Source of the DNA: Atherix ibis
Taxonomy: Eukaryota > Arthropoda > Insecta > Diptera > Athericidae
Length of the DNA: 64,000 bases
Assembly: GCA_958298945.1 (NCBI GenBank)
Contig: OY282606.1
Span: 57,859,920 to 57,923,919 of the forward strand
Direction: 5' to 3'
This document shows positions 11,707 through 23,649 of the stretch, piece by piece (within the stretch, counting starts at the first letter, position 1; each line of letters opens with the position of its first letter). A program made the translations under genes and the position numbers. The notes under the pieces were generated by a model. The model was not told the DNA's origin and ran no database searches. It saw nothing but the letters and a program-made list of their open reading frames with translations.

Positions 11707-12974
11707 AGGGAAAGTTCTGTCGTTTTTGAACACTTGCGCTTGTATGCGTTGTCGATTCTTAGCGATAATTCTGATTCGACTGAAATCGATTTAAACCATT
11801 AGATTACTGTATGATTGATGGTTTATACATATTTTTTGGTATTTTTGTCAGTTTGTTTAAACTTGTAAAACAGTAAACATGCATGAAGAAAAAGTGCACT
11901 TAAGAAATTGTATGTTGTATGAGTTCCAAAAATGGGAACAACGTGATGGAGGCAAAAGAAACTTATGTGGCGTGTTTGGAGAAGACGCAGTAACAGTTCA
12001 AACATGTCAGAGATGGTTTGCGAAATTTCGTTCAGGTGATTTTTCTTTGAAAGATGAACCCAGATCACGAAAGCTATCAGATGCCAATGACGAAGTGCTA
12101 CGCAATATAATCAGGACAAATCCCATGTTCAATTGTACAGAAGTGGGCTTCAAGCTTGGAATTCATCAGACTACTGCTTTAGTGCACATTAAAAGGCTTG
12201 GTTTTGTGTCGAAACTCTATGTTTGGGTGCCACACGAATTAGGCGAACAAAATTTAATGGATCGAATTTCAATATGTTTTTTTCAAATCTTACTCGTCAC
12301 AAAAGGGAACCGTTTTTGGACCGCTTGGTGACTGATGATGAAAAGTGGATAGTTTATAAACATGTGGTAAGAAAAAGGGCATATGTTTACAAAGAGGAGA
12401 CACCACCGATCACATCCAGAGCTGGCGTGCATTAAAAGAAAGTTATGTTCTGTTGTCGGTGGGATCGGAGGGGTATTGTCCACTATGATTTGCTGAAAGA
12501 AAATTATATGGTGCTGATCGTTACTGTTCGCAACTTGATGTTTTAAATAAAGAAATTTAACCTAAACGTCTATATTTGGCCAACAGAAAGGATGTAATTC
12601 GTCACCATGACAACGCTATACCGCACGTGGCAAGAAAACCCGTACCAAAAATTGTAGAGTTGGCTTGGGAAACTCTACCTCAGCCAGCATATTCTCCACA
12701 TATTGCACGATTTGACTATCATCTGTTTAGGTCGCTGCAAAACTTTCTTGATAGAAATTAATATATAAATTATGAGGGTGTCCAAATGGCAGTGGAATAA
12801 TACTTTGCGTCCAAAAATGCGGACTTCTTTTCCAGGGAGTTGGATAAGGTGCCAGAACGCTGGCAGACAATTGTAACTAATAAAAAAAATTATATTTTGG
12901 ATTAATTTTTGAATAAAAACTAAAAAAAAAAATTTCTTTTTTCTTTAGAAAAAAAAAACGACAGAACTTTCCCT
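11707..12974 (+). mobile_element. Mariner with intact ends, decayed gene (1268 bp)
   Basis: Inverted repeats of 21 bp (11707-11727, 12954-12974) begin AGGGAAAGTTCTGTCG and match perfectly. The TA target is duplicated at 11705-11706 and 12975-12976. The transposase is related to that of the 3083-4347 element (similar N-terminus and SGDFS motif), but the inverted repeats differ, so this is a separate family of the same branch. Confidence 0.9.
11879..12905 (+). pseudogene. Mariner transposase, frameshifted, all three Asp codons present
   Basis: 11879-12331 starts MHEEKVHLRNCMLYEF and runs through KFRSGDFSLKDEPRS, HIKRLGF and WVPHEL before losing frame. 12223-12435 carries the first catalytic motif VTDDEKW. 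12576-12761 carries RHHDNAIPH with the second aspartate, then YSPHIARFDYHLFRSLQNFL, where the usual SPDLAPSDYH is degraded but the last aspartate remains. The C-terminal segment with ERWQTIVT follows to about 12905. At least three frameshifts or stops make it non-functional. Confidence 0.88.
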
Positions 12975-13144
12975 TACACTTAATAAATACCCCATTATGT
13001 CGAGGACTGTATATCCCTCTTTATAAAAAAATCGATTAGAGTCCAGCCTAAAATCTTATTTCTTCAGAAATAAACACTTCACTCCAACCTTTTAAAATAG
13101 CGATGATCCGGAGAGAATTTTTAAAATTTTCAAATAAATAATCC

Positions 13145-14535
13145 CGTTTTTGAGTAGAGATTGTTGGATCTTCGGGGTTCTTGCATTTTCGGTAAAAAAT
13201 CTGCTTATTATAAATTGTATGTAGTTGTAGGTATAATTAAAATTGATAAACAAATTATTCGCTAGTCTAGATGTAACGAATACTAAACACTGAAACGAAA
13301 TCTATGGATTGTAACTTGCCGACAGTTAATAATAATAATCCTATCGAACATTTATTGCTTCTTAAGAACATCTATTGCTTCTAAAATACTAAGTATTGAC
13401 CTCTAGTGTGGTGATATCTATTAAATTTTATTGTAGTGATTGGGAGATCTCAAATGATTGCCAAATGACCTTTAGTTCTAATGCTACTTGAAATGATAAC
13501 CACAAAAAAAGAATAGTTAATATTTCAGCTTTCTTTATCTAAATTCCCATATATCCACCATGTTCTCCGTATGTTATTTCAACAATGTATTTTTAAATGT
13601 GCAATAAAAATTTTGTAACTACTTTACAAACACAATATGTGCGTTATTGTACTAAATAAATAGCTGGTTTTATTATATATTATTGTGCAAGGTGTTGAGT
13701 TAATTAGTTGGCAGTCAGCTACTGTGTAATTTTTGCAATATTTACTTGAAATATTTTTCAATTACTAATATTTTATAAAGTGAAATATTATTGAATGTAA
13801 ATCATATCGCATAAATACGAGTATGTTAATAGTTAAATAAATTATTATATAAAGTAAGTATGGAGATTTCTGGTCAAATTTTGAATAATTTTGGAAATTA
13901 TTAGGAATTCCATTATATTTGCAATGATAATTAAAAAAAAAAAATATTTAAAAAAAATTTATCAACCCGAACAAATAATTTAACCTTTTAAATTTAGTTG
14001 AAAACTTTGATTTTAAAATTTACTAATTCGGGAACTTTAGAGCATACAGAAAGCTAAGTTAGGCATAAAAACTAACATTCTGAATTACCTTAAAGTCATG
14101 TATATTTTAATTTAATTACAATAGAATAAACAAATGTTTGAAATTAATCATTGAAAAAAATTGTAGCTAGAATTCGAACGCATTTATTTGAATAACGATT
14201 AAGTAATTCTTTTATGATAAATAAATATATATGAAATAATTTTGAGTTATAATGGAAAGCAAATAAATTAAAATATACTTCGACTAAGAGTTTAGTAAAA
14301 TAAAGGATTTTCTACTTGGTAAAATTAATTTTGTAATACCCATAATTCCCAATAGATGGTGGTAGTTGCGCCACCGTAGTATATATCACAAATACTATAT
14401 AAAAATCGAAATTTCGAAAATCCTTATACCATCTGAAAGTCATTCGATGTTGACGTACAATTTGATTTTTTCGCAAATTTAGCTGAACAGTTGTTATTCG
14501 CGTTTGATAGAATTCCTGGAAAAATATTAGCAATC
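13145..14535. other. AT-rich non-coding stretch
   Basis: No recognisable gene. The 73-residue minus-strand frame at 14312-14533 has no features I recognise. The region between two LINE-derived segments may hold older unrecognisable transposon sequence. Confidence 0.55.
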
Positions 14536-15315
14536 TTTTTTTTATTTATTTATTTTATCTGCAACTAAAATTTTATTGTAACAAGGAGATTTACATAACA
14601 TTTTAATTAACAATCTTATTCATCATGAATTGGTAGTAAACACCCATCGGCGGTTCTCCAACTAATGGAAGTTATGTGTAGATTCCTCTAGAAAATCTCT
14701 AGGCCATTATCTCTTAAGTCTCCGATGAGTGTTTCCGGGGAGGGCAGTACAGGACAATTCTCTGACAAGTGGATTATGATGATGAGATGAGCGGGAGTGA
14801 AATTTTTGATAGCGGGATATGCACAGGTCTTGAACAAAGTGAACATTTAGCGTTGTTATGAAAGAGGGGCATCAACAATTTTACGGAGGATCTTGGATTG
14901 TAAGGCCTGTACGCGATAGGAATTGGAACGTTTCGTTAAACCCCAAAGTTCAATTGCATATGTCCAAATAGGTTTTATAATTGTATTGTAGATTAGAAGT
15001 TCACTTTTTATTATTAGTTTCGAGTGTTTGTCAAGTAGTCTAAGAAGTTGTAGGTAATGTCTGTTACTCGTAGCTTCAAATCTTTTTAGTCTAGTATGTG
15101 GGTTTCATGTTAATCTCTTGTCCATGTAAAGTCCCACATAACTTACTTCATCATATTCTAGAATCATGTTGCTATTAAGTTATAAAGGGGTAGGTTTTCC
15201 TTGATAAAGTGTGAAAGTTATGTGAGAACTCTTTTCTATTCATTTACATTCACTCTCCATCTCTTAAACCAGGATTGAAGATTGTGGGTTTGAGATTGTA
15301 AATTCTTGGAAGCTA

Positions 15316-15550
15316 CAGTGTTGCTCAAAACAAAAGCAACTGAAATTTGAAATTCAGTTTTTTTAATATATAATTTTGTTATTAAACAACTTAGGATTTT
15401 TTTTTATAACTTATATTTATAAATTAAATTTAAAAAACAAAAAACTTCAACATTTCTTTAGAGTTTAAAAAAAATATAACGGTTTAAATAATATCACATA
15501 GTACTGCACGTGTGCAAAACAATAGCAAGTTGTTATTGCAATATTATTTT
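15316..15550. repeat. Left long inverted repeat of the S-like element
   Basis: Pairs with 16754-16988 with only a few substitutions and small indels. It contains the outer motif at 15320-15341 and the similar inner motif at about 15507-15530, probably paired transposase-binding sites. Confidence 0.9.
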
Positions 15551-15573
15551 TATTGGATTGTTTGGATATTATT

Positions 15574-16581
15574 TTAATATTTGGTGGCAAATCCTTTATT
15601 TTTTATAACGGCTTTACATCTTCTCGGCATCGACTCCAATAAATTATTAATAAATTTAGTGGGGATGTTTTTCCAGGCCTCACAGATTTGAACGAAAAGT
15701 TCGTCCTTGTTTTTACAGTTTTCTCTGTTTATTCTCCTGTCTACGATTTCCCATAAATTCTCTATTGGGTTAAGATCCGGAGATTGCGCAGGCCACTTCA
15801 TTACGGTTATTTTATTCATCGCAAACCAAGATGTCACTGATTTAGCGGTGTGTTTGGGATCATTATCTTGTTGAAATGTCCACCTTAAGGACATTTCTTC
15901 ATTCGCATATGGCAACATTACATTTTCCAAAATGTCCTTGTAGACATATTGGTCCATTATATTGTTTATTTGGTGAATTGGACCAAGTCCATGTCCTGAA
16001 AAACACCCCCAGACCATTGTACCACCGCCTCCATGTTTAACCGTTCCCTTACAATATTTTGGATTTAGCGATTCGTTGATAGGTCTCCGAACGCGGTGCA
16101 AACCATCGGATCCTTTTAAATTAAATTTTGATTCGTCTGAGAATAACACGGATTTCCATTTTGTTAAGGTCCAATTAATATGGTCCTTTGCAAATTGGAG
16201 TCGGGCACTCCTGTTCTTAGCCGAAATAAATGGTTTCTTTCTTACTTTAAACGATGGCAGTCCACCATCAACGGCTCGTCGACGAATAGTGCATGTGGCA
16301 ATATTAAGATCTAATTTAGTTTTAATTTGACGGGAAGAAATATACGGATCCTTTTTTATTTCACGGAGAATTAACATATCTTCCCGTTTTGTTGTTTTTC
16401 GTGGTCTGCCACCTAGATGCACAGTCTGGACATTATTATTTTTTATATAAAATGCAATTATTCGGCATATAATTGATTAATTAATGGAATATTTCTTTCC
16501 TAAATCTTTTTGTGAAATCCCATTTTTATAATCTAAAATTATTTTTTCTTTAAAATTTGTAGAATATTTATTTCTTGCCAT
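15574..16581 (-). pseudogene. Tc1-family (S-like) transposase, one nonsense codon
   Basis: A 335-codon frame read from the ATG at 16581 down to the stop at 15574. The only lesion I see is TAA at codon 35 (16479-16477), in the first helix-turn-helix; the downstream frame from codon 54 is open. Layout: N-terminal HTH (GISQKDLGKKYS, residues 21-32), GRPRKT linker (about 59-64), second HTH (about 80-105), then the catalytic core with D149 (LFSDESKF), D239 (FQQDNDPKH) and E274 (SPDLNPIENLWE), a D-D34-E set. It retains HGGGGTMVWGCFS. The protein would bind the long repeats and move the element. The early stop should block it unless read through or polymorphic. Confidence 0.93.
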
Positions 16582-16753
16582 ATTGAGTCACTGCTTCAGA
16601 CAACTATTCTGCCCAACAAATCAAACAATACTGGAATTGATATTGTTCACAATTGTGGGCTGATCAATTAAATAAATACTAACGGTACTTACAAAAATAC
16701 TTTAAAAGTGATTTTATCATTCAATAGTACTTGAATAACGGTAATTTCTCTAA

Positions 16754-16988
16754 AAAATAGTATTGCAATAACAACTTGCTATTGTTTTGCACACGTGCAG
16801 TACTATGTGATAATATTTAAACCGTTATATTTTTTTTAAACTCTAAAGAAATGTTGAAGTTTTTTTTTTTAAATTTAATTTATAAATATAAGTTATAAAA
16901 AAAAATCCTAAGTTGTTTAATTAAAAAAATTATATATTAAAAAAACTGAATTTCAAATTTCAGTTTGTTTTTGTTTTGAGCAACACTG
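16754..16988. repeat. Right long inverted repeat of the S-like element
   Basis: Inverted partner of 15316-15550. It carries the same outer and inner motifs in opposite orientation and ends CAACACTG next to the TA duplicate. Confidence 0.9.
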
Positions 16989-18059
16989 TAACATATATCT
17001 GGATTTGTATGGGTAGCAAGCATGGCCGTATCATTTGCATAAGTAGCAATGATAGTATTAGGAATAGATGGGATGTCATGGGTATAAATATTATATAAAA
17101 TGGGACCAAGGAAACTGCCTTGTGGGACTCCGGCTAGAATAGGATATATTTCCGAGGTTTCTGAGTTAATTGCAACTTGGAAATGTCATTGGGAGAGATA
17201 TGAATTTATGATAAGGTAATATGTTGAAGAAAGAGAGCTCTTGAGTTTCCAGAGGAGTCCAGAATGCCACACACGATCAAAAGCTTGGGAGATATCTAAA
17301 AATACTCCTGGACAATACTCTTTCCTCTCAAGAGAGGATGCAATGTGATCAACAATGCGATGGCATTGCTGGATAGTGGAGTGTTCAGATCAGAAGCCAA
17401 ATTGATGATCAGGAATAATTTTTTCATTAACTAGGACTAGGTAGAGCCGTTTTAATAGAAGTTTTTCAAATATCTTACCCAGAATTGGTAAGAGGATAAT
17501 AGTTCTATAGGAGGAAGGAGAATTAATTGGTTTATTTGGTTTAGTAATCATTTTAATGAGTAAGGGAGAATAGGTTGTGCGCAGGATGCTATTAAAAATG
17601 TATGTAATTAAAACTAAAGCTTTTCGGGAAATTTGCTTCAGAATAGCTGTTATTAGATCATAACCAGGAGCTTTTTTTATTGGGAAGGCGCAGAATAGTA
17701 GATTTAATTTACGAGGGCTTAAAATTTTTGGGAGGAAGACTCATAGGGACTGGGAACATTAGTTCCTCGATGATTTTGTTAGTATGCGATTTGTCTTCTA
17801 TATCATCATTTTTCTTTGTCTGTTTTTGCCCACTTACCGTCATTTTGTTTCAGTGGGTGTGATGTTGTTTTGTACGAGAGTATTCGTCTAGTGGCTTCCT
17901 ATAAATAAATATTGTCACTAAGCGATCTTGTATAAATTTCATGATTTTGTAGTCGGTTAAGTTTCTGTTTGTAGCTAGAAATCTTTAATGGGAATAATTA
18001 TTTTGATAGGCTATGGGCAATATTGTTAGTTCATATAGGTGAAGAAGAGCCTAGTCAGA

Positions 18060-18970
18060 AAGCTTATAGGGCCATAGTAATGGTAGCATAATAACGAGGT
18101 AGACTTTAAATCATCGACTAATGAAATTGAGTCGTAAATCAAAGTTATACTACTTAAATATGATCAATATTCATTCAGAATCTCAAATTGTAAAATGTTT
18201 GTGCGAAATCTATAAATGACCTTCTCAGATAAAATTAAAGATAATTTCGACACGGTGGATGTTAAGAAACTGACAGATGATTTCTAAAAAGTGTGCAGCC
18301 GCGAATTCACTAATACGATTAATAGATAAGGAATTTTTACCATCGTAAAGCATTGGACTTACATTATAGGCCGTTGGCTATTAAAATCGTTTCATTTTCT
18401 TTACAAAACATATTTGGTAATCAAAAGACTTCCGAATAATTTGTATTGTTGAAATTCCGGTTTAAACTGCGTGCGGCGAAAGTACAAATTATTTAAAACT
18501 CTGCTCGTACGTATTAGTGAAATGTTAGCAAAAGTTAATTTTGCACGACGCATAACTAAACGTTCACTACATCAGGTGACGATTTGACCTGAGGTAAAAT
18601 CGATTATATTGGAACAGTAATTTTTCCACCGTCTGGCTTTTATTGCAAAGGTTGTCAGGTGATTTACTCGTACGTACAAGTATTTCGAAAGGGCGGACAT
18701 ACCTTTCGTTAAAAGAAAGTTCTTGTCAATTAAAGGAGAACAAGTTTCATTGCATTTGATCATTTATTATTGCACTTTGCCGAAATACAAGCTGTCATAG
18801 GCAACTACTATTGTAGTTAACCCATATTGGAATTATATTTTGTAACACCGAAACCCATTGTTTCCGTCAGGTTTTTTTAGCTTGATAAATAATAATAATA
18901 AATAATAATTATTTTATTTATTTAGTTCAGAAAACTATTTATACAATAAAAATAAATTTTACAAGTTAGA
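18060..18970. other. Non-coding stretch, nothing recognised
   Basis: About 0.9 kb without a supported gene. Near 18890-18920 there is an AAT-rich low-complexity tract. The 63-residue minus frame at 18572-18763 has no recognisable feature. Confidence 0.5.
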
Positions 18971-18975
18971 TATTA

Positions 18976-19797
18976 TTGGGTTGTTCGGAAAGTAATTTCG
19001 TTTGCTGACGAAGACACAATAAAGGTAATAATTGATGCAAATCGGCGAATAACAACTCGAGAGATCGCTGAGAGATTAAATTTATCAAATTCGATCGTTC
19101 ATGATCACTTGAAACGGCTAGGTTTAATCTCAAAGCTCGACATATGGGCTCCTCATCTTCTTACGGAAAAAAATTTTTGCCGTCGCATTGACGTTTGTGA
19201 TTTGCTTCTCAAACGCAAAGAAAATGATCCATTTTTGAAGCGTATCATCACTGGGGACGAGAAATGGTTTGTCTACAATAATGTTTAGCGCACAAGATCC
19301 TGGAGTAGAAAAGATAAAGCGGCTCAAATCACTTCGAAAGCCAATATTCATCAAAAAAAGGTTATGCTATCTGTTTGGTGGGATTTCAAAGGAATCGTTT
19401 ATTTTGAGCTTCTACCGAGCAACACAACGATCAATTCTGAAGTGTACTGTCATCAGTTGGACAAATTGACTGATTCACTTAAAGAAAAAAGGCCAGAATT
19501 GGTCAATAGGAAAGGTATAGTGTTCCAACAGGATGTTTGACCAGTCGGCAGAAGCTTTTAGAGCAAACAATTTTTAGACGGTAAAACGTTTAATTCAAAT
19601 GAGGAGGTCAAAAATCACTTGGATCAGTTTTTTTGCCAGCAATGTTATGAGCGTGGAATCATGCTACTGCCAGAAAGATGGCAAAGGGTATTGGATCAGA
19701 CTGGACAATATTTAATTGAATAAAATATTAATTCACTATAAGAAAATCGTCTTTCATTTTTATAAAAAAAAACCAAATTACTTTCTGAACAACCCAA
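18976..19797 (+). mobile_element. Mariner internal-deletion derivative 1 (822 bp)
   Basis: Inverted repeats begin TTGGGTTGTTCGGAAAGTAA at the left, and the right end matches with one or two changes. TA is duplicated at 18974-18975 and 19798-19799. The left repeat joins directly to codons for the second helix-turn-helix, so leader and N-terminus are missing. The same junction occurs in the element at 30958-31877, while the relative at 54255-55518 retains the missing part. A further deletion removes sequence around the third aspartate. Confidence 0.9.
19006..19723 (+). pseudogene. Mariner transposase remnant, N-terminus deleted
   Basis: Begins at ADEDTIK-like residues after the deletion, then REIAERLNLSNS, WAPHLL, ITGDEKWFVYNN (first aspartate), and WWDFKGIVYFELLPSN through ELVNRKGIVFQQD at about 19530. 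After that a deletion skips to KTFNSNEEVKNHLDQF, so the third aspartate region is lost. The C-terminus ends DQTGQYLIE with a stop at 19721-19723. A stop also follows YNNV near 19287. Non-functional; cecropia/Bmmar-like branch. Confidence 0.87.
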
Positions 19798-19859
19798 TAA
19801 CATATTGTAATTCGACAAACAATAAGAAATTTTTTTACAAAATTTTATATAATATGAAA

Positions 19860-21640
19860 TTTATCATTAACATTATTAATAATCTAAAAAAAAAATTAAA
19901 CTAAGTTTGCTTCACAATTTCATTCCTTAGGTAATTAAATTAAATATTTTAAGTCGATTGTGCATAGTTTTTTCGCTCCTTATATATTCTAATTTAAAAT
20001 CCTGAAACCATTTCGCAATTAATAAATAGTTTTGACTAATATTTACATAATTTAATTTATTAGATAGATATTCCGGTAGTAAATGATATTTAATTTTAAA
20101 TACTAATATAAATATCCATTCATTAATATCGTCTGTTTAATACTTAACCAATTTAAAGAACTTAGCATTAACAATCCTGGATGATTTTAAAATTATTCGC
20201 ATTTCTTCATTTTGCAACTTTTCCGATCTGTTCATCATTTCTCTATTGCACATAAAAAATATTTGATTTGCAGTACTCAAAATTTGATCTAATTATCGCA
20301 TTGTATAAATTTAATTGCGCCAATATATGAAATATCCTTTATTAGTTTAGCAAAAGTAATTAACTTTTTTTTTTGCAATATAGTATATTGTAGATTATAT
20401 ATTGTGTGTGGTTTAAAACTTAGTCGTCGATCATTTATAATAGCACCCAACTATAGCGTTTTATCTACAGATTCTAAATTAATGTTATCAAATACAGTAC
20501 ATTTATTATGCAATATTAATTTTCAGTTTTAATTTATTCATATTAAACCATTCTGCCAAATTTTTTAAAGTAATATTTATTTATATTATATATTAAAGAA
20601 CATTCATCATCAGCAAAGAGTTTCACCACCTACTTTGTGCATATCATTTACACATATATGTTAGTATACCATATAAATTAGGAAAAGTTACACAAAAAGA
20701 ATTGTACCTTGTGGTACTCCTAAATTAACTTCAATTACATGAGAAACAGTCTCATTCACTTCAGTTTTTTGACATCTTTTAGATAAATATTATTTAAACC
20801 ATTCTAGTTCTGTTACTTCAATGTCATATTTTTCAAGTTTCTGAAGTAAAATTGAGCGATCGATAGTTTTAAATGCTTTACGGAAATTCAAAATCACTGC
20901 TACTATTGATTTACCATCATGGATTCCCATTTGCCATTTTAGTGATTACCAAATTCATTAAAGTTACGTAATTATTGTTCTTTCTAAATCCATACTGATA
21001 TTTAAAAATTACGTTATTTTGTTCAAAATACTTTTCTAATTGATTATATAGCACAGGACGAAATTAATTACATTTCTTAGAATTATTAACTCTTGCAATT
21101 GGACCTATTAAAGACATTTTCCAGATGCTGTCAACAATACCACTTTTTATAGAACAATTTATTTTGACCAATTAATTCAAAAGAATAGTTTAACATATTT
21201 TTATTAAATAAATTTATATCCTTTTTATTATTTAACAATAATTCTTTATCAACTTAAATTTGAATTTATAACAACCACAATATTTCTATAATATTGTTGA
21301 CAAAATATTAATTTACAATATCCTAACTGTTACTAGTTCTACAATCAGTAAAAATAACTTCTTTAATTTCTTTTCTTTTTAAATATAATTCTTTATAGCT
21401 TGCCATATCCCTTTTTGATCCTGTGAGTTATCAATTCTGTTACGTGTACTTATAAAATTAGTTTTAGCAATGGAAATTTTATTAGTATAGAAATTTCTAA
21501 TGTACTTTATACATTTTCCATTTAATACAATTATTACTTAATACCGAACTTTTATATTGCTTAGTTTTTTGTTTATATAACGGTTTTAGTTCATTTGAAT
21601 ACTATGGTATTTATTATATATCATAATATTTAGGTTTTTT
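19860..21640 (-). pseudogene. Decayed LINE reverse transcriptase (different family), minus strand
   Basis: On the minus strand, scattered RT motifs run in the correct order: FRPVL with QLEKYFEQNNVIFKYQYGFR (about 21080-20970), TIDRSILLQKLEKY (about 20870), EWFK then YLSKRCQ with VNETVSHVIEVNLGVPQGT (about 20800-20700), LAEWFNMNKLKLK (about 20560-20520), LGAIINDRRLSFKPH (about 20440) and a C-terminal LNWLSIKQ near 20150. The catalytic Y-x-D-D is not convincingly preserved. Heavy decay with many stops. The LINE type cannot be fixed from this, but it is not the same family as copies A and B. Confidence 0.75.
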
Positions 21641-21644
21641 TAAA

Positions 21645-22925
21645 TTCTGTAAGTTGATTTATTATTAATTTCAAAGTTATGAATGTCTTAATATTGCAAT
21701 TTAAATAATAAATATTTATGAAGTTCATTTTATTATTTAATGACTCTCACCATTTTCTCAGTTTTATTAATTACTAAGTTATTTTTAACTAAAATAACTA
21801 TGGATTCCTGATCGCTTATTTTTAATACATTATCAATAAGCTTTCCTTTTCTCCACTTGTATTTTCATTTAAATATTTGTTTGAAAGCGTTATTCTAAAT
21901 TATTTCTTGAATTCTAGTTTCAGAATCAGTATTTGATAATCAATTAACTTTGAAGTCACAAATTATTATAAGTCGAAGAGTGTTATCTCACCAAAATCCT
22001 GCATTAAAATTAAAAAGTGGGCATTAATGATGTTAAAAATCAAATAAAATATACTGTGGGAGATTTTCAATGTTTTTTTATAATATTTATAATTTATCTT
22101 TTTTGAAGTTCTTGTTAGAATTTGTATGATTTTGGAATTTAATTCCTAAGTTTTAGTAATGCATAAGCTTGGACAATAAGGGTTGTATTAAATACGGACG
22201 TTCAATGGCAATGCAATGCTGTGGGAAATCGCTTAATAAAGCCTCCTTTTATGATGTAAGTTTAGTATTGTTTTAATTTGTGAGGTAAGAACCTCATTTT
22301 CACATTTTGCTTCTGTTATTTAAATATTATTCATGACATAGTAAAACTCTCCTATACTTCAAAAGTAGCAAAACTTTAGTATTTCATGAATCGGGTTGAA
22401 GTATATAGACATTGTAGCTGAATCTTATTTCAAAACTATGGTTTTTAGGAGGTTTCTTTTTATATTATGGATATAGTAAACGACCGAATAATATAGTTTA
22501 AGGATGCATTTATAAATAAAATACTTGTGCAGTTATGAAGAGTGCATGGTGGCGATATTAATCACATTTTTAATCGTATTTAAAATAAAAATTTGCCCAT
22601 TTTGTAATTCGCCAATAAAATATAATTTACTTAGTAAATTATGATGATAAACTTAAGTAATGTAGACAAATTAAAAAATTTCATTTGAAGCACATCTGAA
22701 TTTGTAGCACATTCGAAGAACAATTTAATTAAACAAAAGATAACAATAATTAAGTAAATAATTTTCTTTAATATGAAAAATAAAGTGTTTTATTAAATAA
22801 AGGTATCTAATAAAGTGTATTTGTATAGGCAGATGTTATAGATAAATAACATATTTATATTTAATTGTACAAATATTATAAAAAATGGTTGCTTATATAA
22901 ATTGCGGCTTATCTATTTCGTGCTT
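21645..22925. other. AT-rich non-coding stretch
   Basis: No recognisable gene or transposon protein. Long A/T tracts only. Confidence 0.5.
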
Positions 22926-22929
22926 CGGA

Positions 22930-23645
22930 AAGTACAACGCTGCCATTTGACAGCTGTCAAACATGTTTGCCATTAAAGCTGACATTTGCTTAGTTTAAGG
23001 TTTGTTATTTTATATTATAGATCGTTAAATCGACCATGTCTGAGTGAATATGTCAATAAACAAAAATTGTTGTTTATTGGGCTTTTAAAACTCTGCGGAC
23101 AAGCCATTGTATCCGCAAAAAGTGAGTCTGGTGTGTATTTTGGTCTAAAAATGTTATTGGCCAGAATTTCTGTGAAAATGAAGAAAAAGACTGTTCCCAT
23201 AAATTTTGAGCGCTATGGTCATAAGATAGCCGCCTTTTTTTTGTCCTGAACTAGATTTTAATCTGGATCATATGTGGTTCCGACAAGTCAGCATATAAGT
23301 TACACAATATGATAAATTATAGCTTTATTGCGCGAACAGTTCCCAGAATGCGAAATTTGGTCCAGTCAATTGATCATCAAGCTCGTACGATTTGATGCCG
23401 GTGGAATAGCCTTTTATTTCTGAGACTATGCAAAATATCGTATTTACGGGAGCAATTCTCAAACTTTAGACTTGGTTTTAAATGCAAGATCCGTCAAGTA
23501 ATGATTGTATGCAAAATATCGTATTTACGGAGCAATTCTCAAACTGTAGATTTGGTTTTAAATGCAAGATCCGTCAAGTAATGACCGTATTACAGTCCGA
23601 AATGTGCGAAAATGATTTTTTTTAAAATTCGGTCATGTAACAAGT
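22930..23645 (+). pseudogene. DD41D (rosa-like) mariner transposase remnant
   Basis: Scattered homology in order on the plus strand: GLWAGGII-like GVYFGL (about 23130), FERYGHKIAAFF (about 23205-23240), ELDFNLDHMWF (about 23245-23275; the expected Q-D-G-A-T follows but is damaged), a stretch like REQFPECEIW (23330-23365), then the C-terminal YAKYRIYGSNSQTLD repeated by a tandem duplication, and a LQSEMCEND tail (about 23595). The family is recognised from W-C-G / Y-F / L-D-H-M-W-F order. Many stops. Ends not found. Confidence 0.6.
23427..23588 (+). repeat. 81-bp tandem duplication inside the DD41D remnant
   Basis: Two adjacent units, 23427-23507 and 23508-23588, nearly identical, starting TATGCAAAATATCGTATTTA. 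They differ by one missing G and a few substitutions. The unit duplicates part of the transposase C-terminal region. Confidence 0.92.
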
Positions 23646-23649
23646 CTTG

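Larger units (their letters stand above)
11390..13140 (+). mobile_element. Degraded jockey-like LINE 3' fragment split by a mariner
   Basis: Faint homology to the RT C-terminal region of LINE copy A. Before the mariner (about 11440-11704) one reads VTFTLCREQNPK, then FLGLIIDNRL and a degraded K-x-L-R-K-I-V-like stretch. After it (12977-13140) a further decayed C-terminal segment follows. Matching pieces in copy A are ITFTLCQGKPTP and LQSKILRKIV. Many stops. The mariner at 11707-12974 sits at a TA inside it. Boundaries are approximate. Confidence 0.55.
15316..16988 (-). mobile_element. S-like Tc1 element with about 235-bp inverted repeats (1673 bp)
   Basis: Tc1-family transposon nested in LINE copy B. 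Ends read CAGTGTTGCTCAAAACAAAA; TA is duplicated at 15314-15315 and 16989-16990. The inverted repeats are unusually long (15316-15550 and 16754-16988). Total length, repeat length and a protein ending in TKY resemble the S element family of Drosophila. Within each repeat, an outer motif (TTGCTCAAAACAAAAGCAA) and an inner one (GTGCAAAACAATAGCAAG) are similar, which gives the inverted/direct-repeat layout used for transposase binding in this group. Confidence 0.93.
14540..18050 (-). mobile_element. Jockey-like LINE copy B (minus strand), 5'-truncated, nested Tc1 element
   Basis: Reverse complement of the 3' half of LINE copy A. The 3' UTR and tail lie at about 14540-14620 (T-rich on the plus strand, with TTTATTTATTTA repeats), the RT C-terminus at 14630-15312, and the RT core at 16990-17640, including the complement of the YxDD and GLPQGS-like motifs. 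Upstream, about 17775-17985 reads LQNHEIYTRSLSDNIYL and KWAKTDKEK, the linker between endonuclease and RT that copy A lacks. It fades near 18050. An S-like Tc1 element (15316-16988) is inserted at TA. Frameshifts show it is dead. Confidence 0.88.
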
